In this document: positions 41,034 to 51,128 of the stretch, one piece after another | Layout: each line of letters starts with the position of its first letter | Position numbering within the stretch: the stretch's first letter is position 1 | Assembly (NCBI RefSeq): GCF_000350225.1 | Contig: NW_005179197.1 | Location: 1-64,000 of the forward strand | Direction: 5' to 3' | Origin: Chondrus crispus | Taxonomy: Eukaryota > Rhodophyta > Florideophyceae > Gigartinales > Gigartinaceae | DNA: 64,000 nt | Translations under genes and position numbers: made by a program | Notes under the pieces: model-generated | Told to the model about the DNA's origin: nothing | Seen by the model: the letters and a program-made list of their open reading frames with translations, nothing else | Database searches by the model: none

Positions 41034-43259
41034 TTAGTCTAGCATTCCCGCCATAACATCATCGTCACTGTCGAAATCATCTTCCAAATCTTCTGGTTGA
41101 TGTCTCCACTCATTGGTGCCGCTTGGCACCGCGCTTTGGCTGCTGTCAATGTCTTGCGGTGCAGAAATGTTTAATCTGGCGGATGTCTCTTTGGAGATTT
41201 TCAACACCCCACTGATAACCTTCTCTTTCTCCGATCTACCCGGTAACATCTCTCGCAGCGTGATTTCGAGTATCACAGATTTGCTCCTCTCACTTGTCAC
41301 GTCACCACTGACAGCTATTGCCTCATCATGCGTTGCCGTTGTACCTGAAGGATTGTAGTTCGCCCGAACAGAGAACAATTGCCTCAGAAACCGAGCAATC
41401 CGATAGGTCGTTCGAAGCATTAACGCATGTGATCCAAGAGTCATTTCCTCACCACAATGGCAATAGGCGCAGACGAAGCGCAGAGCAATTCGCAAGATGT
41501 TAAGTTTGCGCTTGATCTCTGTGACACGGTTTTCGCAGTTCGAACCACCAGTGACGGTGACTTGATAAGTCGCCTGTATTACCAGGTCTTTGCTTTCCGA
41601 TATAAGAGCAGCCAGAAGCTTCCGATTGGTGACGGATGAGTTTGTATCCCACCCTACAGTAGTGTCAGGGATCTTGGAAGCGGGGACGGATTCTGCATCG
41701 CTGTGCAAAAATCGAAAGGTCGATGACGAGTGAGAGCGATGGAAAGAGTCATGTTCACTCCAGTTAACCAGTAGAAAGAGGCCGCTCTCGAACATTTTGA
41801 CCTTTGAGCGGTCCCGAGAGATTCGCAAACAGTCGTTAATAATAGTGACGATCCTCTTGCATATGAACAGATGTTTGCGCCTAGTCGGGCAGGAGGAATC
41901 CGGAGGTAACTCGGCCTTCACGCACTCGTGATGCATTCGCGGGGTGTGCAGCGTTTGCTTGTCCAAAACACCTGGTTGCAGCCAAGAAGGCTTCGTAGAA
42001 ACATGAACATCAATTCCAATGCGGTCAGCATCCCTATCAATAAAGGCTTTGGTTGTTGTAAATTCTGCCGCATATGCTCGTATACTTTCGTCGGAAAGAT
42101 TTCTTGCGTTCATCACCGCACGTTTGGCTGTACTGAAGCGAAAACTTGCATGCTTTTTGCCCAGTCCGTGTTTGAATTCTGAACGAGATTTGTTATGTTT
42201 GAGCCCGAACAAGAGAACGGTGACGACACGCGATGTCATCCGGGGGTCATCCTGGTTATTGTGATAGACATCCATAAACGAAGATAGAGTCTGTGCAAGC
42301 GATCTTGACACGGTATCCGCGTTCACTGCCGCATTGATTTCGATAATAACTGTGGGGTTGTCTTTGAGAGCGTCCTTTTCCAGGTTCTTAGTTGCAGCTT
42401 TCCGAGACCCTCCCTGCACCCTTGATCGAGATGGTGTTCGCGAACTACCTGCAGAGCTTTGAAGAATGAGGAGTTTGATGTCCTCCAAACTGGACGCCGT
42501 ATTGGCATTGCTTTTCACTAGGTCCGATAATGTGGCATTGCAGGTGGCCAGCTCTTCTGCCAACCTCTTGTGCATTGCCACTATGGATCGCTGCAACTCA
42601 GTGCTCTCAAGCGCGGATGAATTCGATCGGGGTGGGTGCAAGGTAGGGTTCGAACGTGCGGCAGGCTGTAACTCGGTGCTCTCAAGCGCAGATGAATTCG
42701 ACAGGGGTACCCGCACAGTAGGGTTCGAACGTGTGGCCTCAGTCTGAGCGGGTTTTAGTATTCGACGCTTCTCGGCGTTTCCAATTCTGGCCTGTAATGG
42801 CCATGGACGCCTCTTATGCGCGGACACTGTACGTCGCAGACCTATGTTTCTTTGTGCTTCTTTTTGGGGGTTGGATGATGGCGAAGCTATGACTTCGAAT
42901 GAAGGTCCCACAGAATCTGTCCAAAATCGCAAACGGGAAGAACTCCGCCGTGTCTTAGCTGCACCGGAAGACGCTGGTGTGTGTGATTAAAGGGAAGAAG
43001 GTGGTGTAGTGTGAAGAGGTTGGCGTGGTGATGAAGGAGGCGACGACGTGTCTGGAGAAGGAGGTCGGTGAGATGCGAGACCGGCTGATTTCGCGCGAAG
43101 GGGTAACGAAGATCGCAGATTTGATGGAGGAGGACAAGCGGTGCGTTCGGAAGTCGAAATGTTTTCCTGGGGTGTGAGGAGTGCCTTCGAAGTTAAAGGG
43201 ATGTCTTCGGAACCACTATGCGTAAAACGCCGTACATACAGCCTGAAAGAATTGTCCAT
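41034..43259 (-). pseudogene. large unknown ORF with one in-frame TAA
   Basis: From the ATG at 43259 a single frame of 742 codons runs to 41034, with one TAA near 42987. The part after the stop (632 codons) has no ATG near its start, so the whole is either one gene with a nonsense change, a gene with an unrecognised intron across the stop, or an assembly error. The protein is Pro/Ser-rich at first, then has a tandem duplication (SNSSALESTELQ twice, about 42590-42730), a helical segment (HKRLAEELATCNATLSDLV), a long mixed domain with IEINAAVNADTVSRSLAQTL and VTVLLFGLKHNKSRS, and an acidic end (EDDFDSDDDVMAG). The family is not recognised; it may be an alga-specific protein. Confidence 0.5.
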
Positions 43260-43439
43260 CACGTTGGGAAGCGCGGCTAACTCGAACTGCGACTGTTTGT
43301 GCAGATCACTTAACTGTTTCGCGGGAAACAGTTTTCAGAAGTATGTATGAGTTGATTGCAAAGACAGCTTACATCGTTAAATTTAAAAATATGTCTGTAA
43401 ATATTAAAATTGGCAGAAAGTGTTGTACACCGTCGCCCT

Positions 43440-44454
43440 CACCTTCCAACGCAAACGTCTCCTCGATTTGTGAGGCCCGCCCCCGTCCGGACCAAGAACA
43501 TCACAATCGCCGATTGGTGCCGCTGAAATGTCCGCCACCGTTGCGTCCCGCGCACGGCGTCCTGCTCTCTGTCACAGTGAAGCATCCAGCGCGGCCTATC
43601 GCGCATTCTACATGCCGGGCTTCCTTGCCCCCACTCTCCGTCCACGCTGTTTCGAAATGCTCTTTGTTCCTCGTGACATCTCCTAGGACGCAAATGAGGC
43701 GACGCCGTCGCGCAGCACGAGCATGGACAGCTCCCTTCGCACCAAAGGTCAAATCCGCAGAGGCAATCTCAGGCTATCCTGCCATCCCGTCCTCCACAAC
43801 TGTTCGGTCGAATAAGTCCAGCTGCTCACGAACCAGAGCCTCAGCATGACCAAGGTTGCCAATCAGGCGATAGCAATCAACAGCATCATTCGACTTTCTC
43901 GAAAAATCTCCATGGCTGATTTCACAAGCCCTATCCTTCCAACTGAAATGGCGAGCTCCTTCTTCAACTCCCATCGCGTTGGCAGAGCAGATGCGAACAA
44001 AAGCATGTTCTGCTCTGCCACAGCCGCATGCCTACCATCTTCATCCATTGACGCAATCGGGTCATCCACAAACCATGCTATCTCCTCCAGTTGCGACATG
44101 CATCGCTCCAAGTACCTCCCACGCTTACGCTCAAACTTCACGCGCAGCATGAGAGCCTGCACTTGCACAATACTACTCGTTCCGAGCGGGACTGTCCTGT
44201 TCTGAAAAACAAGGTTCACGTATGATGCCATCTCCTGTTTCGTCAATATGTGGGACGCATTGCGGGCCCGAACAACGGCGGCTTTCCCCAGCCCCAAAAG
44301 CCTGCCGGATCGGCGAGAGATGCTCCTTCTCCTCCGCCAACTTCACTTGCTCTTCTTCATCATCACTTTCGTTTCCCGCATCAGACGCCGTGACGACAAA
44401 ATCCTTATCCCCAGTCAGTTGAAAGTAGCTCCACACGTCGTTATCATTCACAGG
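43440..44454 (-). pseudogene. TTC27 (tetratricopeptide repeat 27) fragment, interrupted by element B
   Basis: Successive minus-strand pieces in three phases match the middle of TTC27: QVQALMLRVKFERKRGR then ERCMSQLEEI, LPTRWELKKELAISVGRIGL then VKSAMEIF, DAVDCYRLIGNLGHAEALVR and VLGDVTRNKEHFETAWTESG. TTC27 is a helical TPR protein of eukaryotes, reported to help RNA and protein complex assembly. Frameshifts near 44300, 43890 and 43760 make this copy non-functional. Its upstream end stops exactly where the LTR of element B begins (44455), and the missing N-terminal part is not found on the other side of B. Confidence 0.7.
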
Positions 44455-45109
44455 TGTAGCATAAACACCCCCAGCGATAGGTGTGTATGCACAGTTCGAC
44501 CGAGACCCTTATCGAACGGGAAGACGGGGGTGAAGCAGGACACCAGTTAACGGCACCGGGCAGCGGGCCCGGGTAGCGTGGTAGAGCGGGAACGGGGAGG
44601 ACGCCGGTACGCGCGAGCGGTTCGACGCCTCGACGCCCCGGCGCGGTACTGGGCAACGATCCAGTACCGACGGGCGGAGGCAGAGCTGGCTCGTGGGCGT
44701 ACCGCGCGCGCCCTCAACTCGCCCTCGGTGCCGCTCTAAGGTAGTTAGCGAGCGCTACCTCAGAATAAGCTTGACGGTCGGTGGGTGACAAGTCCTTGCT
44801 TGTCCTCGTCCACCGCCGCCGGTCCGCTCCATATTTAATGTACATAATAACCTATCATAGTAGTACAGTACCGATGTACTGTAGCGACGTACTGTAGCGG
44901 TCGGTCGACACTGTAATACTGTCAGCCATCGGGGCTGACAGTACACGGGTGTGCGCGTTCTTCGGTCCCGCGCGTACACGTGTACACGTGCGCCCCCTGT
45001 ACTCGGGGGTACACGTGGTGGTACTGTAGAGCATCGAGCTCTACAGTACCCGATCCGATTCTGAGTTGATCTAATCTAAAATAGAGCCCCTAAGGGGGGT
45101 TATACTACA
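44455..45109 (-). repeat. 3' LTR of element B
   Basis: The LTR is 655 bp. On the minus strand it starts TGTAGTATAACC and ends TTTATGCTACA. It is homologous to the LTR at 7065-7764. An AT block with 20 bp nearly identical to A's (CGCTCCATATTTAATGTACA at about 44827-44846) could be a TATA-type core promoter, in either direction. Confidence 0.85.
45020..45050. promoter_or_regulatory. conserved LTR hairpin (element B)
   Basis: A 13-bp perfect stem (GGTACTGTAGAGC) closes on loop ATCGA. The same structure occurs in element A's LTR although flanking LTR sequence has diverged, which suggests constraint on the stem. Confidence 0.6.
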
Positions 45110-45168
45110 CGGCCCCCCCCCCTTAAGCGGGGACGTCCGCGTCCACGGGTGCTCGTAGAGCGGAAGCC

Positions 45169-47757
45169 ATGGCTGACCGTATAACCGATACGGTCCCTTC
45201 TACTCCCTCCCACGACCCCGCTCTCGGGTCGGCATTCCCGGTGTCCCGCTCCGCCCTCGTTTGCACGCGTGTCGATCTATCGCCCCTCTCTCTGGCGTCC
45301 CGAGACCTCGCCTACCCTTCGTCGCCGTCGGCTCGTTTCTGCCGTTTGGTCGTGCGTGCCCCCTCTGGGCTCGCCTTGAGCGTCGACCCGTCATTTCTTT
45401 CGGAGGGGTCTGTTCTTCTGCATCCGACTTGGCGGGCACCCTTTTTTTTCCCTACCCAAAAGCCGGCCTACTCCCTCGTCTGCTGGATTGGCCCGCGTCC
45501 TTACGTCATCCATATGTCGCCCGTCGCTACCCCTGAGGGCGCCCCCGCGCGTCCTCCGCCGGCCCTTGGGATTGGATCGGACGCACCGGTCGTCTGCTCC
45601 CCGACCATGGATCACCCCACCCCCGTCCAGGAGGTGGCATCGCCGTCGCATTCGGCCGCTTTCAACCCTTCCGCGCCGCCGCTCGGGTGGCCTCCGAGGC
45701 CTCTCCGAAAGCCTCGAGAGACCCGAGCCTCTACAGTATCCGAGGAGTTGGATCCCTCGCCGCCCGTCGCTCCGCCGTTGGCTGCGCCGGTCAGTGGCGC
45801 GAGTGGTTCGCACGATGGGGAGCTCGCGGCATGGCCGAGGGATGGTTCGTACCGTCCCGTCGAGGGCTCTCACGGGGCCACTGGTAGATGTCGGCGTCCC
45901 GGGGCGCCGACACCTTTTTCCCGGCTCGGCAGGATCGTGGAGGAGGAGGTGTCCGACACCTCCACGCAGTGGCTGGGCGTTCCCTTGGAGCGGTCGATTC
46001 CGCTACCGCTCAGTCGCCTAAACTACGCGTGGCGTCGGCACGCGCGGTCGGGCATCACCGTGGGTGAGCTCTTGGCGCGGGCGTGTTTGCGACCTGATCT
46101 ACTCCGGATTCGCACCATATACGCAGGTGGCCGAGCTGAGGGGGCGTCCCTTGCCTTAGGGCACTTGCTATCTGAGGGTGACGGTGCCCCCTATCAAATT
46201 CCGGACGAGATACCCGGCGACAGGACGTTCGTCTATAGTGTAGAGGAGGCCGAGTACGTCGACCGGATGTCGACGTACCTCTTCCATCGGGGCCGCCGAG
46301 ATCCCCGTCGTTTCGTACTTTTGGAGGTAGCGGGGCTATACGTCAGCTCCCGTACTCGTGCCCATTCGAAGGCTCGGGCGGCCCTTCAAAATTCAGCCTG
46401 TTCCCTGATGGGCCTTCACCACATTGCGTTGGCGCCAACCGATTAGTCCGCGTATCGCGATTCTGCGGAGGAAGACGGACGCGTCTTCCCGTCAGCCGCG
46501 TTCGCCCCCGGTCTGTCCCGAAGCGACTTTCCCGAGCTTCCCGCGGATATAGGGGAGGCACTCCTGTCGTTACGGGTGCATCCGTTACTCCCCTACACTC
46601 TGAGACATTTTGGCTTCGCTTGTAATGACCCGGTACACCCGGCTTTCGCGGATCTGGTCTACAATTTCGAGTGCGAATGGGCGTGGTCCCTATGCACCGC
46701 CTTCATGGCCGAGGTTTCATTGCATGGTAGGGCTTTCGTGCAGCTCGTCGGCGTGCTGTCCTTCCTTGGTCGGGTCGCGCAGTCGCTTCCCGACCTGACC
46801 TTGCACCCCATGGAGCGCGGCTCCCCGCACGCCCCATGGTCCTCCTCCTTGGTTCTCGATCTTATGCACCGCGCCGTAACGGCGCCCGAGCGCAATCGGC
46901 GTTCTTGGACCGATTACAAAACCAGCACCCGGAGCCTCTACTTGGCCTACGATTGGAAAGGGGATGCTTTCGTAGCGCGTCCCAGTCCGCTCGGGTCGGA
47001 TCCCTCCCGGAGCAAGGGAGGCGTAGGGTCCATTGCCCGAGAAGCGCGCCGGAAGCGATACAGCGATTTGGATGGCGAAGCTCCGTCTGTCGCCTTCCGA
47101 GATGCACGTTCCCCACGTACTTCCCTCTTCCCTTCGGGGGAGGGGTACAGTGCCGCGGTAGGCGCTCCGTCGGCTCTCCCGCCCCCTCTTGGGGCCGACT
47201 CATGTCGTGACGTGAGTCCCAAGACCACGTGCAGCCTCGATCTGAGTTACGACGAGATCATTGCTATCCCAGGGGTGGTCCGTGCTCTGGGCCGTTCGGT
47301 CGGCCGAGTTTGGCAAGTTGGAGGTCTCCTCCGGACACTGGCCGGTTGGTACAAAGAGCGGAGTAACGAGGCTCGTCGCCTCGGTGCACAACTCCGCCAT
47401 GCCCAGGGGGAAATCGAGACCCTTCGTGAATCGGCGTCGCGCCAGAGCAGCATGCTACAGCACTTATCGGTCGAGCGCGATCGATATCGCCAGGAGCGAG
47501 ACGACCTTCGGGCTTACCCTACACACGTGCCTCTCCCTCAACTTCGGGACCCCTATGAGGGACGTGTGCACGACTCCTCGGTGGCCGGCGGACCAGCCGT
47601 CCCGTCCAACTCGCGTCCGGGGTGGTCCTCCCACCCGGAGATAGCGCTTCCGCCCCTCCACGAGATGGAGTCGGACGTGCCGTCGCACCCCAGCTACCGT
47701 CTCCCGGAAAGGCGTGCCCCCGGGTCTTCAGTGCCCTCCAACGGTACGAACCGTTGA
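45169..47757 (+). pseudogene. antisense ORF of element B
   Basis: It starts at an ATG at 45169 in a strong context (GCCATGG), 59 nt inside the 3' LTR, almost the same distance as in element A. The product would be roughly 860 residues: a Pro/Ser-rich third, a conserved block (WRRHARSGITVGELLAR, then YQIP, then YVDRM), a second block (HPLLPYTLRHFGFAC, SLHGRAFVQL), a basic linker, and a heptad-like C-terminus (LGAQLRHAQGEIETLRESAS) ending in Pro-rich tails. There is no signal peptide, membrane span, or nuclease or protease motif. Function unknown. It has one obvious break, so it was open until recently. Confidence 0.75.
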
Positions 47758-50700
47758 GCGTGCAAGCATAGCGACCGGCGCTCGACATCCCTAGTCATTT
47801 CCTTTCCCGTAAAGCCCCTAAGGCAATTCCTCGCGAGTCTTTCTCCTACGCTCGCGGAAGACCTCCCCCTGGTCTGGACAAGAAAAAAAGGGGGGTCTCG
47901 GATTTGTTGCCGTCCCACCCCGCGTCCTTTCATGCTGTTCGAACATGGCTCTGTTCGTAGAGCAACGGGAGGCGCGAGAGTGAACGGCTCCTCTCGTACG
48001 ACCGCAGCGTCCGATGCGCGGAGGTCCGTCCGGTGCGTGATCGGCATTCACAATTGCGCTCGCAACAGTCGCCTCATTGGCGGCGCCGTCCGCCAGCGGG
48101 CGAGTGCGCCGATGCGTAATCGTTCGTTACCCTTCTTTTTGCCGCTCGCCGTCGAGGTGAGGGCGCCAAGACGCGAAGTCCGTATTCTATCTGGCGCACC
48201 TCGCCTTCGGGGCCGGGGCGTCATCGCCGTCGGCTTTCGCCGCACGGTTGGCAGCATTATACCGGCGCGAGCGGGGGCGCTCCGGGGCCTGTGCCTCGGT
48301 TCGAGTGACGTCGCTCCTGTACGGGAGAGCCGCGCTTCGGGTCGTGTCGGGGGGAGGGGGTTCGTCGACGGATTAACGGGATGTCCGCGGTTGAGATGGG
48401 GAGTCGCGCTTCGGCTAAAATTAACGAGCTCCCATTGGCTGAGCCACTCCCGTTATCTTGCACAGAGCCAGAGCCGTCTAAAGTCCTCTGCGTTATCTTT
48501 TCCTTTCTGCATGCAGGGGTCCTCCTATCACCATTGGCAACGGTGGCGCTTCCTGCCGCTTTTCTGGAAGCTCTCGTAAAGTCCTCATTGTCGCCGTTGT
48601 GACCTACGTAGGGTTAGTGAGCAGTGACGTTCCGAGGTCCGAGTCTCCGCTCGGATAACGCCCTTCCTATGCTTCCACTCGTCACCAAAGGGAGCATTTC
48701 TTTCTTGACACGGCGTAGCGTGTCCCATCGTAGCGTGATGGGGTATTGCCTGTTCCTCGCGGGCCTCCCGGCCCGAGCTGTCCTCGTTCCCCTATCAACG
48801 GAACCCGATCCCCGATTCGGTCGGAGTCGTCAATCGTTAAGTCCGCTTCTAACTCATGAGCCTGGTCGTACAGTGCCGTCTCGCGTTCGAACTACCCCCA
48901 GCGCCATACACACAGTGATACTATCCTCAACTGCCTTTCTTTGTGCCGGTTTGTCTTACGTTCTACGCCAGCGAAAAGCGCTTCGAAGGACCTCCTAGTT
49001 CGTCCACGCTCAGCTGATGGTCCGGGTCGATGGCTGCGTGAGCAGCTGCGTACGGGGCCGACATGCTCCCGGATTCGATAATCTACGTCATGATGTTCGC
49101 CGCAACCCTCAATCCGTGGCCGTCCTCGTCACCACCCGTACGCGGCGTGTGGTTCCGCATGAGGCCCGATTCGGGAGCGGTAACTGATTTTCTTTTGTAG
49201 ACCCTCACAACCGACGGGCGATTGGCAAGCGGCCTCGTGGCCACAAAGGCGATCTAGCCCCTCGCGTGTAAACGGTCAAATCGGTTCGGTGCATTCCCGC
49301 AAAGGGCGAAGGCTTGCCCGTTTCGACGGGGGTGGCGGGGCGAAATTCCCTCTGACCGTGCTCCAGCGTGGTGCTCGCCGTGAGCGAGAGACGGAGCTCT
49401 GTTGGGACGTCGTGTCTTTCGGGTCGCTGCCTGGAGGAGTGGAGGAGTGAGCATCTCTACGCCCTCTCGCGGCCGGTGCCGCGAATACGACATTGGAAGT
49501 CGTGCTTGTGCTCTGTAGGGCGTCCCCAGTCCCTTGCCGCGGTCTCTTTCCGTCGCTTATCAATTCCCACGCTCAGCGGCATCCCTTTTCGTCCTTCCCT
49601 CTCGCTGTCTGCCCGTGCAGTCGGTTGCGAGACGACGTCGGCGTTGCCTCCGGTTTGCACTTGTGGACGACGGGTGCGAGCCGAGTTATTGGACTGTCTA
49701 TCTGATCCCTACGAGGGGCATCGTCATGCGCGACGGATCGCGGCGTCTTGTTTCGCCGAGGCTCGGGCGAGCGTCATCCTCCGCTTCGCTCTGAGCTATC
49801 CGCGGCGCTGTCCCTTTTGTCGCGATCCGCTTTGCCAGAGTGGCGTCTTATGTTGGACGTCTGCCGTCTGCCACAGGGCGCGCGCGCGTCATCGCGGCGA
49901 GGGGTCGGTTCGTGGGTTCGTGCTCGCAAAGACAGAGAGGTTAGTGACGTAGGATCCCGTGGGGAGGTGTCTTCCAGCGCTGTTCGCCGTCGGCAGAGCC
50001 CGGGTGGTTCGCAGCATCTTCTAGCGCCCCCGGCGGTGGCGCGCGCTCAACGCCGACGCGTTACGCGCGTGCTCTACCCCGGGAAGGCGTCGGTTCCTGA
50101 TCGTGTGTTGAAGGGTCCGTAACGGCGGGTCTTGTGGGGTACGCGTCTCCAAGCGCCTTCCGCCTTTGGCAGTGGGAGTCGGATGGGCGGGGGCTATTTG
50201 TGCTTCTCTCCTCACCGAGTGTGGCCGGCCAGACCTCCGTTGAGCACGGGGGAGGGACGGCCCGTCGTCTGAGATGTCGGGGCACCCGCTCGAAGCGGGC
50301 GCACGCGACCACCTCACGCCCGCTTCGCTTCCCGGTCAGGGGGCGGACGTGTGTAACTTCTTGCGATTCATTGTACCCCCGGGCCGCGCCGTCCGCCTTT
50401 TCTTTGCTTATCGTATGGCGTGCAATATCTGTGCACGCCGCGCACGTGCGGCTGTAATTTTTCTCCCTTAATTTTTTCGTTGTTTTCGGGGTATGGTGGC
50501 GGCAGTGGTTTGATGATGACGCAATCAGTGTTGTGGCATGGCGCGCGCCTCTGGCGTCGCTCACGTGTCACGTTCTCCTCCCCTGCAATTTTCCTTATTA
50601 CGGGGCCTGTCTCGGCGGCGGGTTTTTGGGGTATCTCGGGCCTGCGTGCGGATATCACTGTTCCCCGGATCGCGTTGCTCGCGCTTGCTTGCTCTTAATC

Positions 50701-51118
50701 AACTGCCCTGCCGCGCGTTCACCCGACGCAGCTCGACCCTCTTGCTCATCTGTCGGAGCGTTTTGCGCTTTTTCTGGCGTTCTACCCCTATCGATAGGGT
50801 CGTGACCACGTCGTCCGTCGGGGGATCGGACCAGGATGCGGACTGAGGGCTTGAAGTGAGCCCCAACCTTCTCGGTATTCCGAGACACAAGCGACGGGCA
50901 TTCTGGTGGCTTACTCTGCCCACCGAGGGCTCTCGTGATTTCAGGCAGTTCGTACTGTCCTGTTCTTATGTCTCGCGTCCTTGACGTCCGAGAAGTCAAG
51001 GCGACTTGACTTGACTACGTCCCCGGCTGTGACCCTCCGATATGGTCCACTTTCCTCCTTCGCTTCCCCTTTTAGTCTGTTCGTGCAGGCTCGGGTCAAT
51101 CCGCGAAGGAGCGGTTGA
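47758..51118. other. spacer between the convergent antisense ORF and pol of element B
   Basis: This is 3.3 kb of GC-rich DNA with several plus-strand frames of 120-215 codons (for example 47932-48579, 49368-49952, 49748-50122). They are Arg/Ser/Cys-rich and show no domain, so none is called. The middle (about 49600-50120) may once have coded a second plus-strand product. Both ORF 3' ends point into this spacer, so transcript ends should fall here. Confidence 0.4.
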
Positions 51119-51128
51119 GGGCCCCCCC

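Noticed and set aside
45169-47757. Antisense ORF as a retroviral-type envelope gene
   Set aside because: No signal peptide, no membrane segment, and it is on the strand opposite to gag-pol.
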